Assembly (NCBI GenBank): GCA_003993805.1
Contig: RSEF01000031.1
Coordinates: 25,114,029-25,178,028 of the forward strand
Length of the DNA: 64,000 nt
Source: Himantopus leucocephalus
Taxonomy: Eukaryota > Chordata > Aves > Charadriiformes > Recurvirostridae
Direction of reading: 5' to 3'
The position numbers and the translations under genes are program-made. The notes below the pieces were generated by a model, which saw only the letters and a list, made by a program, of their open reading frames with translations, did no database searches and was not told where the DNA came from. Below are positions 12,730 to 23,689 of this stretch, one piece after another; position 1 is the stretch's first letter; the number at the start of each line of letters is the position of its first letter.

Positions 12730-14386
12730 CATTTGTTGTTTATAATCAGGTTCAAAGTATGGGCAGGTGGTACTTCAAAAGGTCAACTTTCAGATTTTCT
12801 AGATGCACATAAAGCAATATTCCCATGATTGACTGCCTACACTAATTAAAACTAACCAAACTGGCTTAGGCTATAGCTTCACGATGAGCCAGTTGAACAG
12901 TTCAATGTTGCCAAAAGACATAGGCCATGCTCTCCATCTTCACCCACCACACCTTGTACCAACTCTCACATGCATTGTATATGTTTATGAGTCAACTTAC
13001 TCACCAACTAGACATACATCAAACACAGGGAAAAAAAAAAAAAGAAGAAAAAAAAGAAAATACTTATGCTAAGTCAAGCCAACTGAACCAGCTTGCAGCA
13101 GGGTCTGGCAAACACTAGGCACAGAATTCCCAACCCCAGAGCAGAGACAGGGTGGGGAATGAGATCTCCCCCTTTTGGCAGCAGCATTTCATCACCCGGC
13201 TCAGCTGTTCACTAAACCACAATCAGAGAGGGGAACTAAAAGCAGCTGGCCCCAATGACATAATGGAAGACTTCTCTTAATAGTGGCTATAAACCCTGAA
13301 GTCATAAAATGTAAGAGATGATTGATAAGTAAAGCAAATAAACACAGGGGGTAGGAGAGTCCATGTAGGTAGTTTAACTGAGGGTGATAGAAAGGTGTTT
13401 CTTCTGAAAAACAACAACAAAAACGTTTAACTTCCACTATGTTACTGGACCCCTATGAGCTGGAAATGCCAGAATCAGTAAAAACACAAAACAGGGAGAA
13501 AGAGAAGTGTTCGATAAATATTTTGCCACATTTCTTAAAGAATATCTTGATTATGTAGTCACATGGTGAAAATACTTTGCAATCCAACAGTATCTAAAGA
13601 GAGATGTTAACACATCATCTACTAAAGCTAAATATTTTTAAACCAGCAGATCAGATAAACAACATCCAAGAATTTAGGAAGTTGAAAAAGCCAAACTATG
13701 GACCATTAATTTTTATTTCAGTGAATCTTAAAATGCTGGAGAGTATTGGAAGATTAGAAAAAAGCTAACATTGCACCATTAGAGAAAAAAAAAATAAGAG
13801 AAGAAAAGGTGACAATACAAGTGACTGTAGTATAGAACTTGGTAAGAAAATTAAAATACAGTTAAGATAATTAGTATCAGTCATGGATGTACTGAATAGA
13901 GGTCTTAAACTAATTTAGGATTAGGTTGAAAATCTGGATCATAAGAGTAACACGGTCACAGGAAAGAAGATTTATGTAAGATACCTGATTTAGCAGTACA
14001 CAACATTTCGGTTTATAACTAGAGCAACGCAAGAACATGATAGATTAAAAAATGAGTCTTAAGACGTAACTAAATTGGGAATCAACTTTAAGCACATTTC
14101 TGGTGGATTCCTACAGACTTCATAATATTTAATATTTTTCCAGTCACCTGATGTTAAAAAAAAAGAAGTTTTGCAGATGACAAAATACTGGAGGAGAAAA
14201 AAATAAGCTAGATCTCATGTATAAACAGTTTTTACCACTTAATCATCACACAAAATGGCAGGAAAAGACTTTAGGATCAAATAAATAAGGACAAAATAGC
14301 CTATCACCTTGGGATAACTAAGGAGTTTTCTGAACTACTCTTAAAAAACATCCAGGGCTAGAACTGCTAACAACAAATCCACAGAT

Positions 14387-14485
14387 CTTCATGGCATCAC
14401 AGAAGAGCTGAGGTTAGAATGGAACTCTGGAGATCATCCAGCCATGTCCCCTGCTCAAAGCATTTCCCCTCAAGGCAGGGGAAAA
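14387..14485 (-). mobile_element. Degraded CR1 3' fragment, minus strand
   Basis: Reads 'atggcatcacagaagagctg' followed by 'gaggttagaatggaactctg' and 'gagatcatccagcc', the common reverse-complement 3' tail of CR1 with several substitutions. It is only about 100 bp long and older than the copy at 10865. Confidence 0.7.
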
Positions 14486-15936
14486 GACCTGAAGTCTTAC
14501 CAAACTAATGAATTCTTCAGAGATTAAAATGTGGGGTTTAACAACAAAAAAGTTCCAAAAAAGTGTGATTTCTGTGGAACCAGTCATTCCCCATACCAGT
14601 ACGACATCCTCCAGGCTATATTGGCTTTCTTGACCTTCCATTAGTTCAGTGAACATCAATTTAACTCTTACATTATTCTTTTCCTCCTTTTATTCATACC
14701 CACTTGATTGAAGCTCCATTCTCAGCATCCTCCTTCAAGTTTTTCTTCTAATGAAGAAACAAGTTCAAGTTCCCTGGAGAAAGGTTGATTTTACTCTCTT
14801 GACCTCAATGGAGTAGTGAGGTAAGCCTTTGTTTTCATTTACCCTTTTCCACCTCAATACAACTTGGTATCTGGCATCTTTTACTTCAGCTTGAATGACC
14901 AGAAAAGACATAGGCCAGTGTGACAGATCTGCCTATACAGTTCACTTCAGACTGACCTAAAGTTCCTACCGAAAGGTAATTTCTGAGCTTCACCTAGTCC
15001 AAACTACCCCTCCCTATATCCTGTCCTAAATCTTGTTCATCTGCAACAGAAGCAACACTGTCTACCCTACATACTAACGTGGACAGAATACATTTCTGTT
15101 GTTGCTTTCTCCAAGGATCTTCCTGCAATCTTGACCCATCTTTTCCCAGCATCTGTGTCAGATTCTACCAGGCCCTTAAAGACAATTAAGCTGTCAGATA
15201 TGACTCAAGCTCATATTACGGGACCAAGTCAAACATTCTTATCCCTTAAAGAAGAGCTCTATCCACAAAGCTTATCTAAATTCTCCACACCATAGTATAG
15301 TAAGGCACCATGCAGAGAAGACACAAACCTTGGTGGATCAGTCTCCTAGTCACTTTTTTCTTATGTTTCTGGAATCTTTATCCAGATAATCCAAGGTTTA
15401 TCAGTGAGTCCCTGCTTGGAGTCACTCATGGTATAAAAAGGCCTATAGACAATACGTAAGAAAAAAGGTATGATCAATTTTCAGAAATTCTTCTTCTTAG
15501 CACAAAACCCAACCCTCTTCCTTTCTCTCTATCTCAAGGCTTTCAGAAATTACCTCTGGCTACAAGTTTCCTGAATAAGTAAGAGAAATCTGAGTTTGAG
15601 AGAATCCAACAGCCTGTGGTGCTGCACAGCCATTTAAAGCACTTTTCACATTGTAAGACAAGTAGCTTAGGTGTGTGGCAGTAACACCACATAGGTACCA
15701 TTAGTGAGAGAAAGGCTTTCAGCTCCAGTGCCGGGATACACCCATGCACAGACATGCACTTATGACACTCACAAGAATCAGTAACCTGCCTTTCTTCTGT
15801 GATGATGAATTCCATGATATAGGAGAACAAACTTTGAGATTGCACAGAAATAATTTCTCATCTTCTGTAATGGCAAAGTAATTAGATAAAGCAAGCAAAA
15901 CATTACCGAAAGAATCAGCTTAGGCAAGGTGCCTTT

Positions 15937-15958
15937 AAAAAAAAAAAAAAAAAAAAAN
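15937..15958. repeat. A21 tract followed by N
   Basis: Twenty-one A bases, then a single N at 15958. Length uncertain. Confidence 0.9.
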
Positions 15959-17022
15959 GCACTGGTCATGATTAAGCTTACACTCCTTGTTTCTTGTTCT
16001 TCATTTTTAAACAAGATGCACTAAAAAGTAACATGCAGAGGTGAAGACATTAAAAATAATCTTAATATTATTCCATTTAACTTACTTTAAAGCCAATATG
16101 GAGACTACTTAAAAAAAAAAGTCATGGGAGTTGCAAAAGCAGCGGAACAGGACACCAATGATTTGAGTCTATTTTACACTACCAAATTCTAAGGACAGAC
16201 TTCATCCCAGCTGATATGAACACAGGTAGAAAAACAGCACTCCATGTATGGCAACACCACCGTAAGAGAAAGGTGAACTGAACTTGGGTATGGCTAACAG
16301 GATTATGCTAGATTCTTTAGCTACTTCATTTTAAAACAAAGACTGTGTAACTTTTTAAGACATGTGCTCTAATTTAACGAGGAGGTGATACAGAAATGTT
16401 CCCTGGCCTGCACTTTACAGGCTGTACTAGAAAATTGTGGTGCTTTATAAGCTGTAAGGTTGAACAACAATTCTTGAGAACCACCCTAAATGCAATTCCA
16501 ATAAACAATCCTTCCAGGTCTATAACTTCTTTGTTGAAGGACCAGAAAAATAATACCTGTAGGTTTTTTTTCGTTTTTTTTTTTTTAATTTGCAGATCCA
16601 TTAGAATCGCAGTTCATTCTTATTTTTAAACTGAAGATACATATCCTTTAAATATTACCCTAGAAAGAGAACTCGCACACTGACATAAACTGTATTAGAA
16701 AGCATCATCCTAAGTTCAGATCACCTACACAACAGAAACACCTTCCACTCTACGGACATGTGTCTCCTTTAGGTAATTAATCAAGAAAAAATGTTGAAGA
16801 GAAGGACATAGTATGTCAAAATTGCATTACTAAGGGACAGTAAACAGTACTTTACTTACAGAATTCTTACTTTTCCTTCAGCTCTCTCTATATATAATTA
16901 AAGGCATCATTAAGCCTTCTCAGGGATATGCTCTACATGAAAGCGTGCCCAGTGTGGTGAAGCCTTCATTTGATGCGTGGCCTGATGATATCAGCAGGCA
17001 AACTGAACTTTGCATAGCTCAT

Positions 17023-17028
17023 TTTATT
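17023..17028 (-). terminator. Poly(A) signal of the unrecognised minus-strand gene
   Basis: TTTATT on the plus strand, so AATAAA on the minus strand. It begins 13 nt after the stop codon, which would give a very short 3' UTR unless a further site downstream is also used. Confidence 0.55.
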
Positions 17029-17040
17029 TATCTACAAAAA

Positions 17041-17250
17041 TCAGTTAATCTGGCCCAATGAAACATAGTGAAATCTGAATTTCACTACAAAAGTCCTCCT
17101 CTCTAAATACTGAGTAAGCTTGTTAAAAAGAAATTTCTGTTGTTTGAGAGCAACACAACTACATTCATCACTTAACTGTTCGGTTAGTTCATGAAGCACT
17201 GAATTCCACACAAAAGCCTGTGCTCTCAGGAACTTCCTAAGTACCAACAG
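17041..17250 (-). CDS. Unrecognised gene, last coding exon
   Basis: The acceptor GGTCTTCTTGCTTCCAG (minus strand) ends at 17251. It is followed by 69 codons and TGA at 17043-17041. The protein reads LLVLRKFLRAQAFVW, later LSDECSCVALKQQKF, and ends FRFHYVSLGQIN. It enters at phase 0, matching the previous exon. A strong pyrimidine tract, an open frame to a stop and an AATAAA 13 nt later make this the best-supported exon of the gene. Confidence 0.68.
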   Translation of the reverse strand: MLVLRKFLRAQAFVWNSVLHELTEQLSDECSCVALKQQKFLFNKLTQYLERRTFVVKFRFHYVSLGQIN

Positions 17251-17579
17251 CTGGAAGCAAGAAGACCTCTGTAATCATAACCTGCACTGACATGCCTCTG
17301 AGATAATTCTGTATGTTCTACTTAGAAGTGTCTCCCCGAATACTCAGGATTAGATTAAAAAAGGAGTAGTCCGTTAAAGAACTGGAGAAAAAAATGGTTC
17401 ATGAGTCAAGAGAAAGTGTCTCCTTCAAGTCCCATTCACATGCTATACACCTGGAGTATCTAGATCTTTTCTTTGAATTACCTGGCTGTTATGATCGTGA
17501 GGCACCTAAACGACGCCCACTTCAGCTATGCCGTGAGGGCAGGGGGACACAACATCAACAGCAACAACCACCTGATTAC

Positions 17580-17681
17580 CTCGCCCAACCACAGTTCACT
17601 GTTAGGCAGGTTTATCTTTTTAAATATATCCAAGTGCCAGTCTTTGAGAGAAGGCAAACCAAATTCAAAGAGGATTCTCCT
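17580..17681 (-). CDS. Unrecognised gene, exon of 102 nt
   Basis: The minus-strand acceptor GTTTCTCTCATACAG ends at 17682. Then 34 codons at phase 0-0 read RRILFEFGLPSLKDW and on to KINLPNSELWLGE, with donor GCGAG|GTAATC. The plus-strand 125-codon ORF over the same bases is the opposite-strand shadow of this exon. Confidence 0.68.
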
Positions 17682-19677
17682 CTGTATGAGAGAAACCATC
17701 AAAACAAAGCGGAATATCACCTAGGATGCTCAGAATATAAAAGTTACTTAGAAAGTGAAAGAACTGATTAGACACTGAAATAGTGAGAATCAAGGTGGAA
17801 AATGTACAGGAAGTTTGGTAAAAGTCGTAAGTGCTGACGATCTAATAGCCTGGTAACTTCCATCTAAAAAGAAATGAGATTTCATTACAAGTATTAAGGA
17901 AAAAAAAAAAACAAACCTAAAAAAGACTGCCAAACTAATCGCAATTCATTAAGACTTGTTATTCCCCTCCCCCAGGAAAAAATTTTCACAGTCCCAGAAG
18001 TTTGTCCTTCCTCAAGTTCCAGCATCACATCATCAAATAAAATGCTCTAATTTTTCATGTCTGACAGATGATTTAGTCTTAGCTAAGCAATGAGTCAGAA
18101 GCACAGAAAGCCTCCAATACATTATAAACAGTAGGGCCTGTACTTTTCACACTACAACACAGAATTTTACCCTTGCAAATGGTTTTCAAGCCAAAAAGCT
18201 GTACAGGTATATGTTACAGAGATAAATTTATCTAGTTGAAAGGTTAATAAAAATTTCAATGGTCTCCTGACAGAAGAAAAAACAAACTACAATATGACCA
18301 GCTATGCATCACCACTTGAATGTTTGAATGCAAGAAGTATTTTCCAAAACTGTACTCAGAAGGTAATTTTGGTGAATACTAACCAAGGAAGATTAATTAA
18401 AGGAGTGCTTAAAATATTTATCAAGCCAATAACATTTGGCACAGAACCTGGTAAGGTTTTGCTCTATAACCTTTAAAGAGATATTATTTCCCATTCAACA
18501 CGTGTCAATCCAAAAGGGCTATCCTTAGCTCTGTTATCACATACTGATGATACAGTGTCACCATCTCTCTTGTATAAATATTGATCCTTTCACTAAGATA
18601 GATGTAAACCAGCACGTTTTGACCACTCAACTCAAGCACTTTCAGCAGTGTGAACCCCAGAACAGCAGATCTTTTTGTACACTTCCAAATAAATCCTCAC
18701 TTGCAAATAACCTCCCAGCGGGGACCTGTCCTCAGTCTGAGAAGTTCAAGGTTTCTCTTCTACTCAAATGCTGCTGTAATTTGGGCAAACACAAAACCAG
18801 CACCTACAGCTCTGGAAAATATAATAGGATGGGAGGACAAAAATAGACAGATGCAGACCTCTGGCAAACCAAAATACAAGACTCCCAGGCCACAGCAAGT
18901 AAACAGTCTGACCTTGTAGCCTAGAAATGAACATCCAACTCTTGGAGTCCTTTCTCCTGGACAGGGGCCACTTACTCATTTCCATCTAAAAGTCAATTGA
19001 ACTCAGTCAATGACACACCATCAACGTGCATTTTCTCCTAGTAAAGTGTATACCCAACCTACTGGCTTTGTGTTCCTTTTAAATAAGGGCACTGATAATG
19101 CACTCTTAAACAGAAAATTACAGGTCTTTTAAGACTGCATTAGAAATGTGCAGTTTACACAGGCAAAAGTTTCCTGAATTCTGGACTGGGTCTCTGTGCG
19201 CACTGGATAAGAAGAAATGGAAGAGCTCTGCATACCACTTTGCATCCCTTTTTGCTTCTTTCCTCAGCACAACCAAGCTGCCCTTCTCCAGGCTTCAATT
19301 CCCAACCATGAGAGGTAGCACAGCCTTCCACCAGGGAAGGGGCATCTGCCACAGACTCCTGTCCTGATGGGTGCAGCACACAGGAGCACTCACGGGGGTC
19401 ACCTTCATTTCCTGATCCCTGTGCCTGCATAGTGCAGTGCAACAGGTTAAGGGTTACCAGCGCCACCAGCTGAAGTAGCTGTCACGCCTTTCTCTTAAAA
19501 ATCAAATGCAAGCACGATAAGCAAACCCAACAAATTAAGATGCAGATGTGAGATATGAATCTACCTCTCCTGGCCAAAACAAAGCTATTTGATTTTTATT
19601 AGGGTTAATGCATAACCTCTTTGAATTTTATTTTTAATCACTTCTCTCTAAACATCTTAATTTCCTTTCAATACTTA

Positions 19678-20008
19678 AAGGGGGCTTATAAAATTTGGGA
19701 ACAGACTTTTTAGCAGGGTTTGTTGTGATAGGACAAGGGGTACTGGTTTTAAACTGAAGTAGGGTAGATTCAGACTAGATATAAGGAAGAAATATTTTAC
19801 AATGAGGGTGCTGAAACACTAGATCAGGTTTTCCACAAAGGTGGTAGATGCTCCATCCCTGGAAACATTCCAGGCTAGGTTGGTCAGGGCTCTAAGCAAC
19901 CTGATCTAGTTGAAGATGTCCCTGCTCTTTGCAAGGGGGTTGCTCTAGATGACCTTTAAAGGTCCCTTCCAACCCAAGATATTCTATGATTCTGCGATTC
20001 TATGATTT
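19678..20008 (+). mobile_element. CR1 retroposon, 5'-truncated, plus strand
   Basis: Reads in CR1 sense orientation: a phrase of the type 'gggggcttataaaa...gggaacagactttttagcaggg', then 'ataggacaaggggtactggt', 'taaactgaa', 'gatataaggaagaaat', 'ggtcccttccaaccc', and a 3' end of ATTCTATGATTCTGCGATTC-type octamer repeats ending at 20008. It lies in an intron of the unrecognised minus-strand gene. Confidence 0.93.
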
Positions 20009-20742
20009 ACTAACAGAAATACTGAACAAGACTGTTGCATTCACACACTATTTAGACATGTGGGCAAAGGGTGGGAAAGAAGATTTATGAAGAGGAGGCA
20101 GTGACTGCCAGCCAAGTCATGAAAACTCCTGGCATGCCGAGGCCCTGAAGAGAGCAGTCGTCTTGGTGTTGTTATTGGGTCCTTCTCAGTTCCTGCTGGA
20201 GGATGGATCTTCATGGGCCACTAGGGTACATTGCATGAGCGCAATGCCACAGACCCAGTCAGCCGCTGTGTTGGGGGGAGGGTGTCAATGCCTGGTTCAC
20301 CCTCCCATCCAGTATAGCCAGCATGATACCCTTTTCTGCGGTTCTTTTGCAGCTATCTGCCAAACTGCAAAGAAGAACTATTTCAGGGTTAATTAAGTTT
20401 GGTTCAAAAGCTTACTGAATGTTGGAAGCAATGCTTTTGTCATTTCTGAGCCTCTGAATTGACAATTCTAATAAGACAAACATTTTTATATTCTCGTATT
20501 TCTAAGTATAGCTCTTTTGAGTCTACCAGAACTTGAATAAACCAAAACACACAGTTCTTAGCTATTCAACTGAGCTTTGCTGTTTCTACGCACACTGAGC
20601 GCTTGCTGTGAACTCGTTGTGCAGAACTTAATGGGAGTTGGAGAACTGGGTCACTCTTGACTTCTGTGCCACCATTTCATTTGGTCCACACCACCACAGC
20701 AAGCAAGCTGCAATATACAAAGTAAAATTTACTACACGTTAC

Positions 20743-20801
20743 CTCCATGAGTTCTTCAGCAGCTCTTGCTTCAAAACATACTAATAAAAGATCAGCTCTC
20801 A
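20743..20801 (-). CDS. Unrecognised gene, exon of 59 nt
   Basis: The minus-strand acceptor GCTACTTGCTTTGTTTCAG ends at 20802. The exon enters two bases into a codon, reads RADLLLVCFEARAAEELME, and leaves at phase 0 with the strong donor ATGGAG|GTAACG. The other two frames stop within three codons, so only one phase is possible, and it fits both neighbours. A longer form could start further upstream, since the same frame stays open to about 20886. Confidence 0.62.
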
Positions 20802-21461
20802 CTGAAACAAAGCAAGTAGCACCAGCCTTTACACAATGATCTTGTACGATTTCAGAAAAATGGAACAGAAAAGCTTCCAAGTGCATTGTGAATTATAAAC
20901 ACTAAATATTTCTCTAGTGGTTACATTCTCATGAGGACAGTTTAGGACAGTCTGGATTCCCTCACTGTTTTCAAACATCTGAACAGGTTCTGCAGATTGT
21001 ATTTAGTGTTTTGAACTGAGGCACAATCTCAGCACATCCAGTATTTTACACATTTAATCTCAAAAGAGAAAAATTACTCTAACAGCTGTGATTTTATTGA
21101 CCAGTCTCATATTGCTCATAACAGATTAAAATCTCTTTTGCACAGTGGAATTTTATTCTAGCAGTGAGCAGCGTTTAGTCTTACTTACTGCACTTCTGTC
21201 CTGTTTTCTAGAGACCATCATCATTAGGCAAACAATTCAAACCACTTAAATGGCTTTGCCATTTATAAGCACGTTTGCTAATTAAAAAGAAAAGAAGAAT
21301 GCAAAGTTAGTAATTTTCATTTATATTTCATCAGATTGTTACTCTAAGTAGTGGCTGCCACCAAAACAGCCTTGACTAATTCCCAACAAATAAATTATCA
21401 ACAATTTTATTTCACTCATCATCCCAAATCGTAATCTTGTCAGTGTCTTCACAAGTGTTAC

Positions 21462-21519
21462 TGACTGTGACCCCAGAAGTAATTTCAAAAGCAGTGACTT
21501 TCTGGTAGTTCTGGGTTCC
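21462..21519 (-). CDS. Unrecognised gene, exon of 58 nt
   Basis: The acceptor GGAGTATGACAG ends at 21520. Nineteen codons read GTQNYQKVTAFEITSGVTV, and the donor AGTCA|GTAACA leaves one base over. That base joins the next exon's TG to make Met. The same reading frame runs on for 16 more codons to a TGA and offers an alternative donor near 21415 (GA|GTGAAA), which would break the frame of the next exon. Confidence 0.5.
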
Positions 21520-21912
21520 CTGTCATACTCCAGGTGTGAATGCACTGTAGCTTTCCATAGCTTTAGAATTGCTTTCCATGCCCGTCCAAAATACTTTATT
21601 TTCTCTATTAGCACCAACATCCAAAAACCACTGTCATAGAGCTATGTCCAGACTTAATGCAAACAATTCTCTCAGTACATTCCTGTATGTCAAAAAAACC
21701 CTTTAACTCCATTTTACCAAGTATTACTGCTTAGGGTCTGGAATTAAAATACGCATTACTCATAGTTAAACAGTTACTATGTTAAATGTCTTAAAAAAAT
21801 AGTTTAAAAAGTAATTCTTATCTTAGATCACAAGATATGGCTCAAGATTACAGTTTTATGACTGTAGTCATATGACAGGAATCAACATCCACTTAATCCA
21901 CTGAAAACTCAC

Positions 21913-21954
21913 AACAGCCTGAGTCAGAATCTCATGAACTGAAGAATGATATTC
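21913..21954 (-). CDS. Unrecognised gene, small exon of 42 nt
   Basis: Fourteen codons at phase 0-0 read EYHSSVHEILTQAV. The donor GCTGTT|GTGAGT is strong. The acceptor GGAATTTCAG has a poor pyrimidine tract, so the exon's left edge (in transcript order) is uncertain. Confidence 0.45.
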
Positions 21955-22118
21955 CTGAAATTCCTTCTTTCATCACTGGTGTCAAATCCTGAAGCTCAAC
22001 GCTACAGGAAACCCAAGTGATGGATGAAGGAGAAAAGCTGGTGACAAGCTCTGGAGATAGAAATCATTTGCATTTAGATGCTAGCCAACAAGCTTGTTAA
22101 CTTTTGTCAAGACTGACC

Positions 22119-22137
22119 TTTTTTTTTTAAAAAAAAA
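22119..22137. repeat. T10A9 tract
   Basis: Ten T bases run directly into nine A bases, forming a self-complementary homopolymer block inside a predicted intron of the minus-strand gene. Length errors are likely here. Confidence 0.8.
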
Positions 22138-23150
22138 TGAAATTCTTAATACATGTTAGGTTTGGTACAAGAAGTATTTACAGAACAGAAAAAGACAGAG
22201 ACCATATATCACAGCAGTGGTCAAACCATTTAATGGTATCAGCCAACTGAAGAAAGTTTAGCCTGACAAAATACTTCATACAGAAATGAGCACCACAGAA
22301 ATGTTTGGAGTTTTTTTAATTATTAAAGCTCTATGTTGGAAGAACAACAGAACCAGAATCACATATTAGAAAACTGTCACATAAACATAACTAGATGTCC
22401 TTGTGTCACTGTTGTCACACATCATAAAATAGTCTGATTATACATTTTGATGTGTTTTCACTCTTTGTAAGGCTTCAGCTTCAGCTTGTATTCATAACAA
22501 AGTGCTCATCTTCTTTTGTTCTCTGCAGTCTCTTTTTTTTAATTCCCTGCTTTTTTTCTTCACTGAAATACTTCACTCTTCACAGAATACAGGAATTATT
22601 ACTTCCCAGTCTCTCGTTACTGTGAGAGCACAGTAGTATCCGAGTGTTTCACAACTGAAGACCACCTTCCAGTCAGTAGTAGCTGAGTTGGGACATAAAA
22701 CAGCTGAGACAGAAAGGGTCACTAACACCCAGGAATCTACAACTCCGGAAGGCTTGAAGCCTTCTATTCCATCACAACCTCCTTCCTACACCCCACGTGT
22801 ATTTTCATACACTCTTTGGTTTTTCATTCAGTTTGAGGTTTTCCCTAGTTCTCTACCCAAATCCAGATCCCCTCCAAAAACCTACATATCCCATCCCCCA
22901 CCAACCTTATCATCTAACCAAACGCTCTCCCTGTCGAGCAAGACTTTAATCCACTCCCTTTTCCTCCTGCCATGTATTTCCTAGGCATTACCCCACCTTT
23001 CACCACTGTTCTGGCCCCTCTCATTTTGACTCACACCTCCCTTACACCTCACTAGCTACCAGCCTGTGCCTAACCAGTGGGGCAGCTTTAATCCTGTTGT
23101 CACGCAGGTCCCACCGCTGCTACACCCACTTAGAAGCGGCACATCCTGAC

Positions 23151-23254
23151 CTTCCTCCCCTGGCTCCTTGTGCCCTCGCAGAGCTGCTTCTTGCTCTTCA
23201 CAGCGCTCTCATCTCCGCTGTCAAAGGCAGCTTCGTCCTCCATGCTGCCTTCAC
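23151..23254 (-). CDS. Unrecognised gene, first coding exon
   Basis: The minus-strand acceptor TTTTCTCTTGCTTGCTAG is strong. Eleven leader bases precede the ATG at 23243-23241, then 31 codons begin MEDEAAFDSGDESAVKSKKQ. The donor AAG|GTCAGG is weak; if it is skipped, the frame stops six codons later at 23132-23130. The strong Kozak context and acidic start suggest a true N-terminus. Confidence 0.55.
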
Positions 23255-23689
23255 CTAGCAAGCAAGAGAAAAAGCATCTTCTCCCATTTCCAGTGGCAGA
23301 ACTGGCCCACCACTGATGGAAATCAGTCACATCTACACTTGGTCTGTCTTTAATGCCCAGCAAGTTCCCAAGTGTGCAGGCGGCTAATGTTGATAAGGCT
23401 AAAGTCACTACAAGACGGCCTCCTGAAATGGAAGATGCAACGCAACCACCCTGAGAGGGCTGCACACCCGCCTCACCTCGAAGCCAGGGGTATTTCAGGG
23501 CCACACCAGACCTTGGCCACATACACAGGCCTCCAGAGAGGCCTGTAACGGCCGTGCCCAGCGACCTGTGCCTGCACTCCAGCCCCTCAGAAATCTCCCG
23601 GCCGGGCGGCACACCACACCGCCGCCGAACCGGCTTACAACCAGCCGGGAGGATCTCCTCAGCCTGACCGCCAGCGCCCAGGGGCGGCG

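Larger units (their letters stand above)
7201..16999. other. Intergenic, convergent gap between FCHO2 and an unnamed minus-strand gene
   Basis: I find no gene in this stretch. It holds one clear CR1 (about 10865-11100), a shorter CR1 3' fragment (about 14387-14485), a possible ancient CR1/L3-like remnant (about 7945-8120), an A21 tract with an N at 15937-15958, and an AT-rich block with a 9-bp inverted repeat at 12705-12729. The remaining small ORFs look random. Confidence 0.6.
17000..23254 (-). other. Unrecognised spliced gene, minus strand (exon chain assembled by eye)
   Basis: Six coding segments read on the minus strand: 23243-23151, 21954-21913, 21519-21462, 20801-20743, 17681-17580 and 17250-17041. 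Total 564 nt with all phases consistent, predicting 187 residues. The start ATG has a strong Kozak context (GGCAGCATGG) just 11 nt into its exon. An upstream non-coding exon probably ends at 23696 (GAG|GTAACC) in the CpG island. The N-terminus is acidic (MEDEAAFDSGDES) then basic; the middle has alternating hydrophobic stretches such as RADLLLVCFEARAAEELME; the last 69 residues look helical. AATAAA on the minus strand at 17028-17023 follows the stop closely. I see no membrane segment or catalytic motif and do not recognise the family. The strongest exons are the last three; the weakest junctions are the 23151 donor (GTCAGG) and the 21954 acceptor (poor pyrimidine tract). Confidence 0.62.

Noticed and set aside
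17394..17771. Plus-strand ORF of 125 codons
   Set aside because: Overlaps the minus-strand exon 17580-17681, which has strong splice sites. The plus frame has no splice or family support.
21339..21620. Minus-strand ORF of 93 codons
   Set aside because: Arg/Leu/Ser-rich, like an out-of-frame translation. The alternative frame reading GTQNYQKVTAFEIT fits the phases of the neighbouring exons; this one does not.
22496..22560. Possible extra exon of the unrecognised gene (GIKKKRLQRTKEDEHF on the minus strand)
   Set aside because: Phase would fit, but the acceptor region is purine-rich and the donor would be GTTATG. Left out of the gene model.
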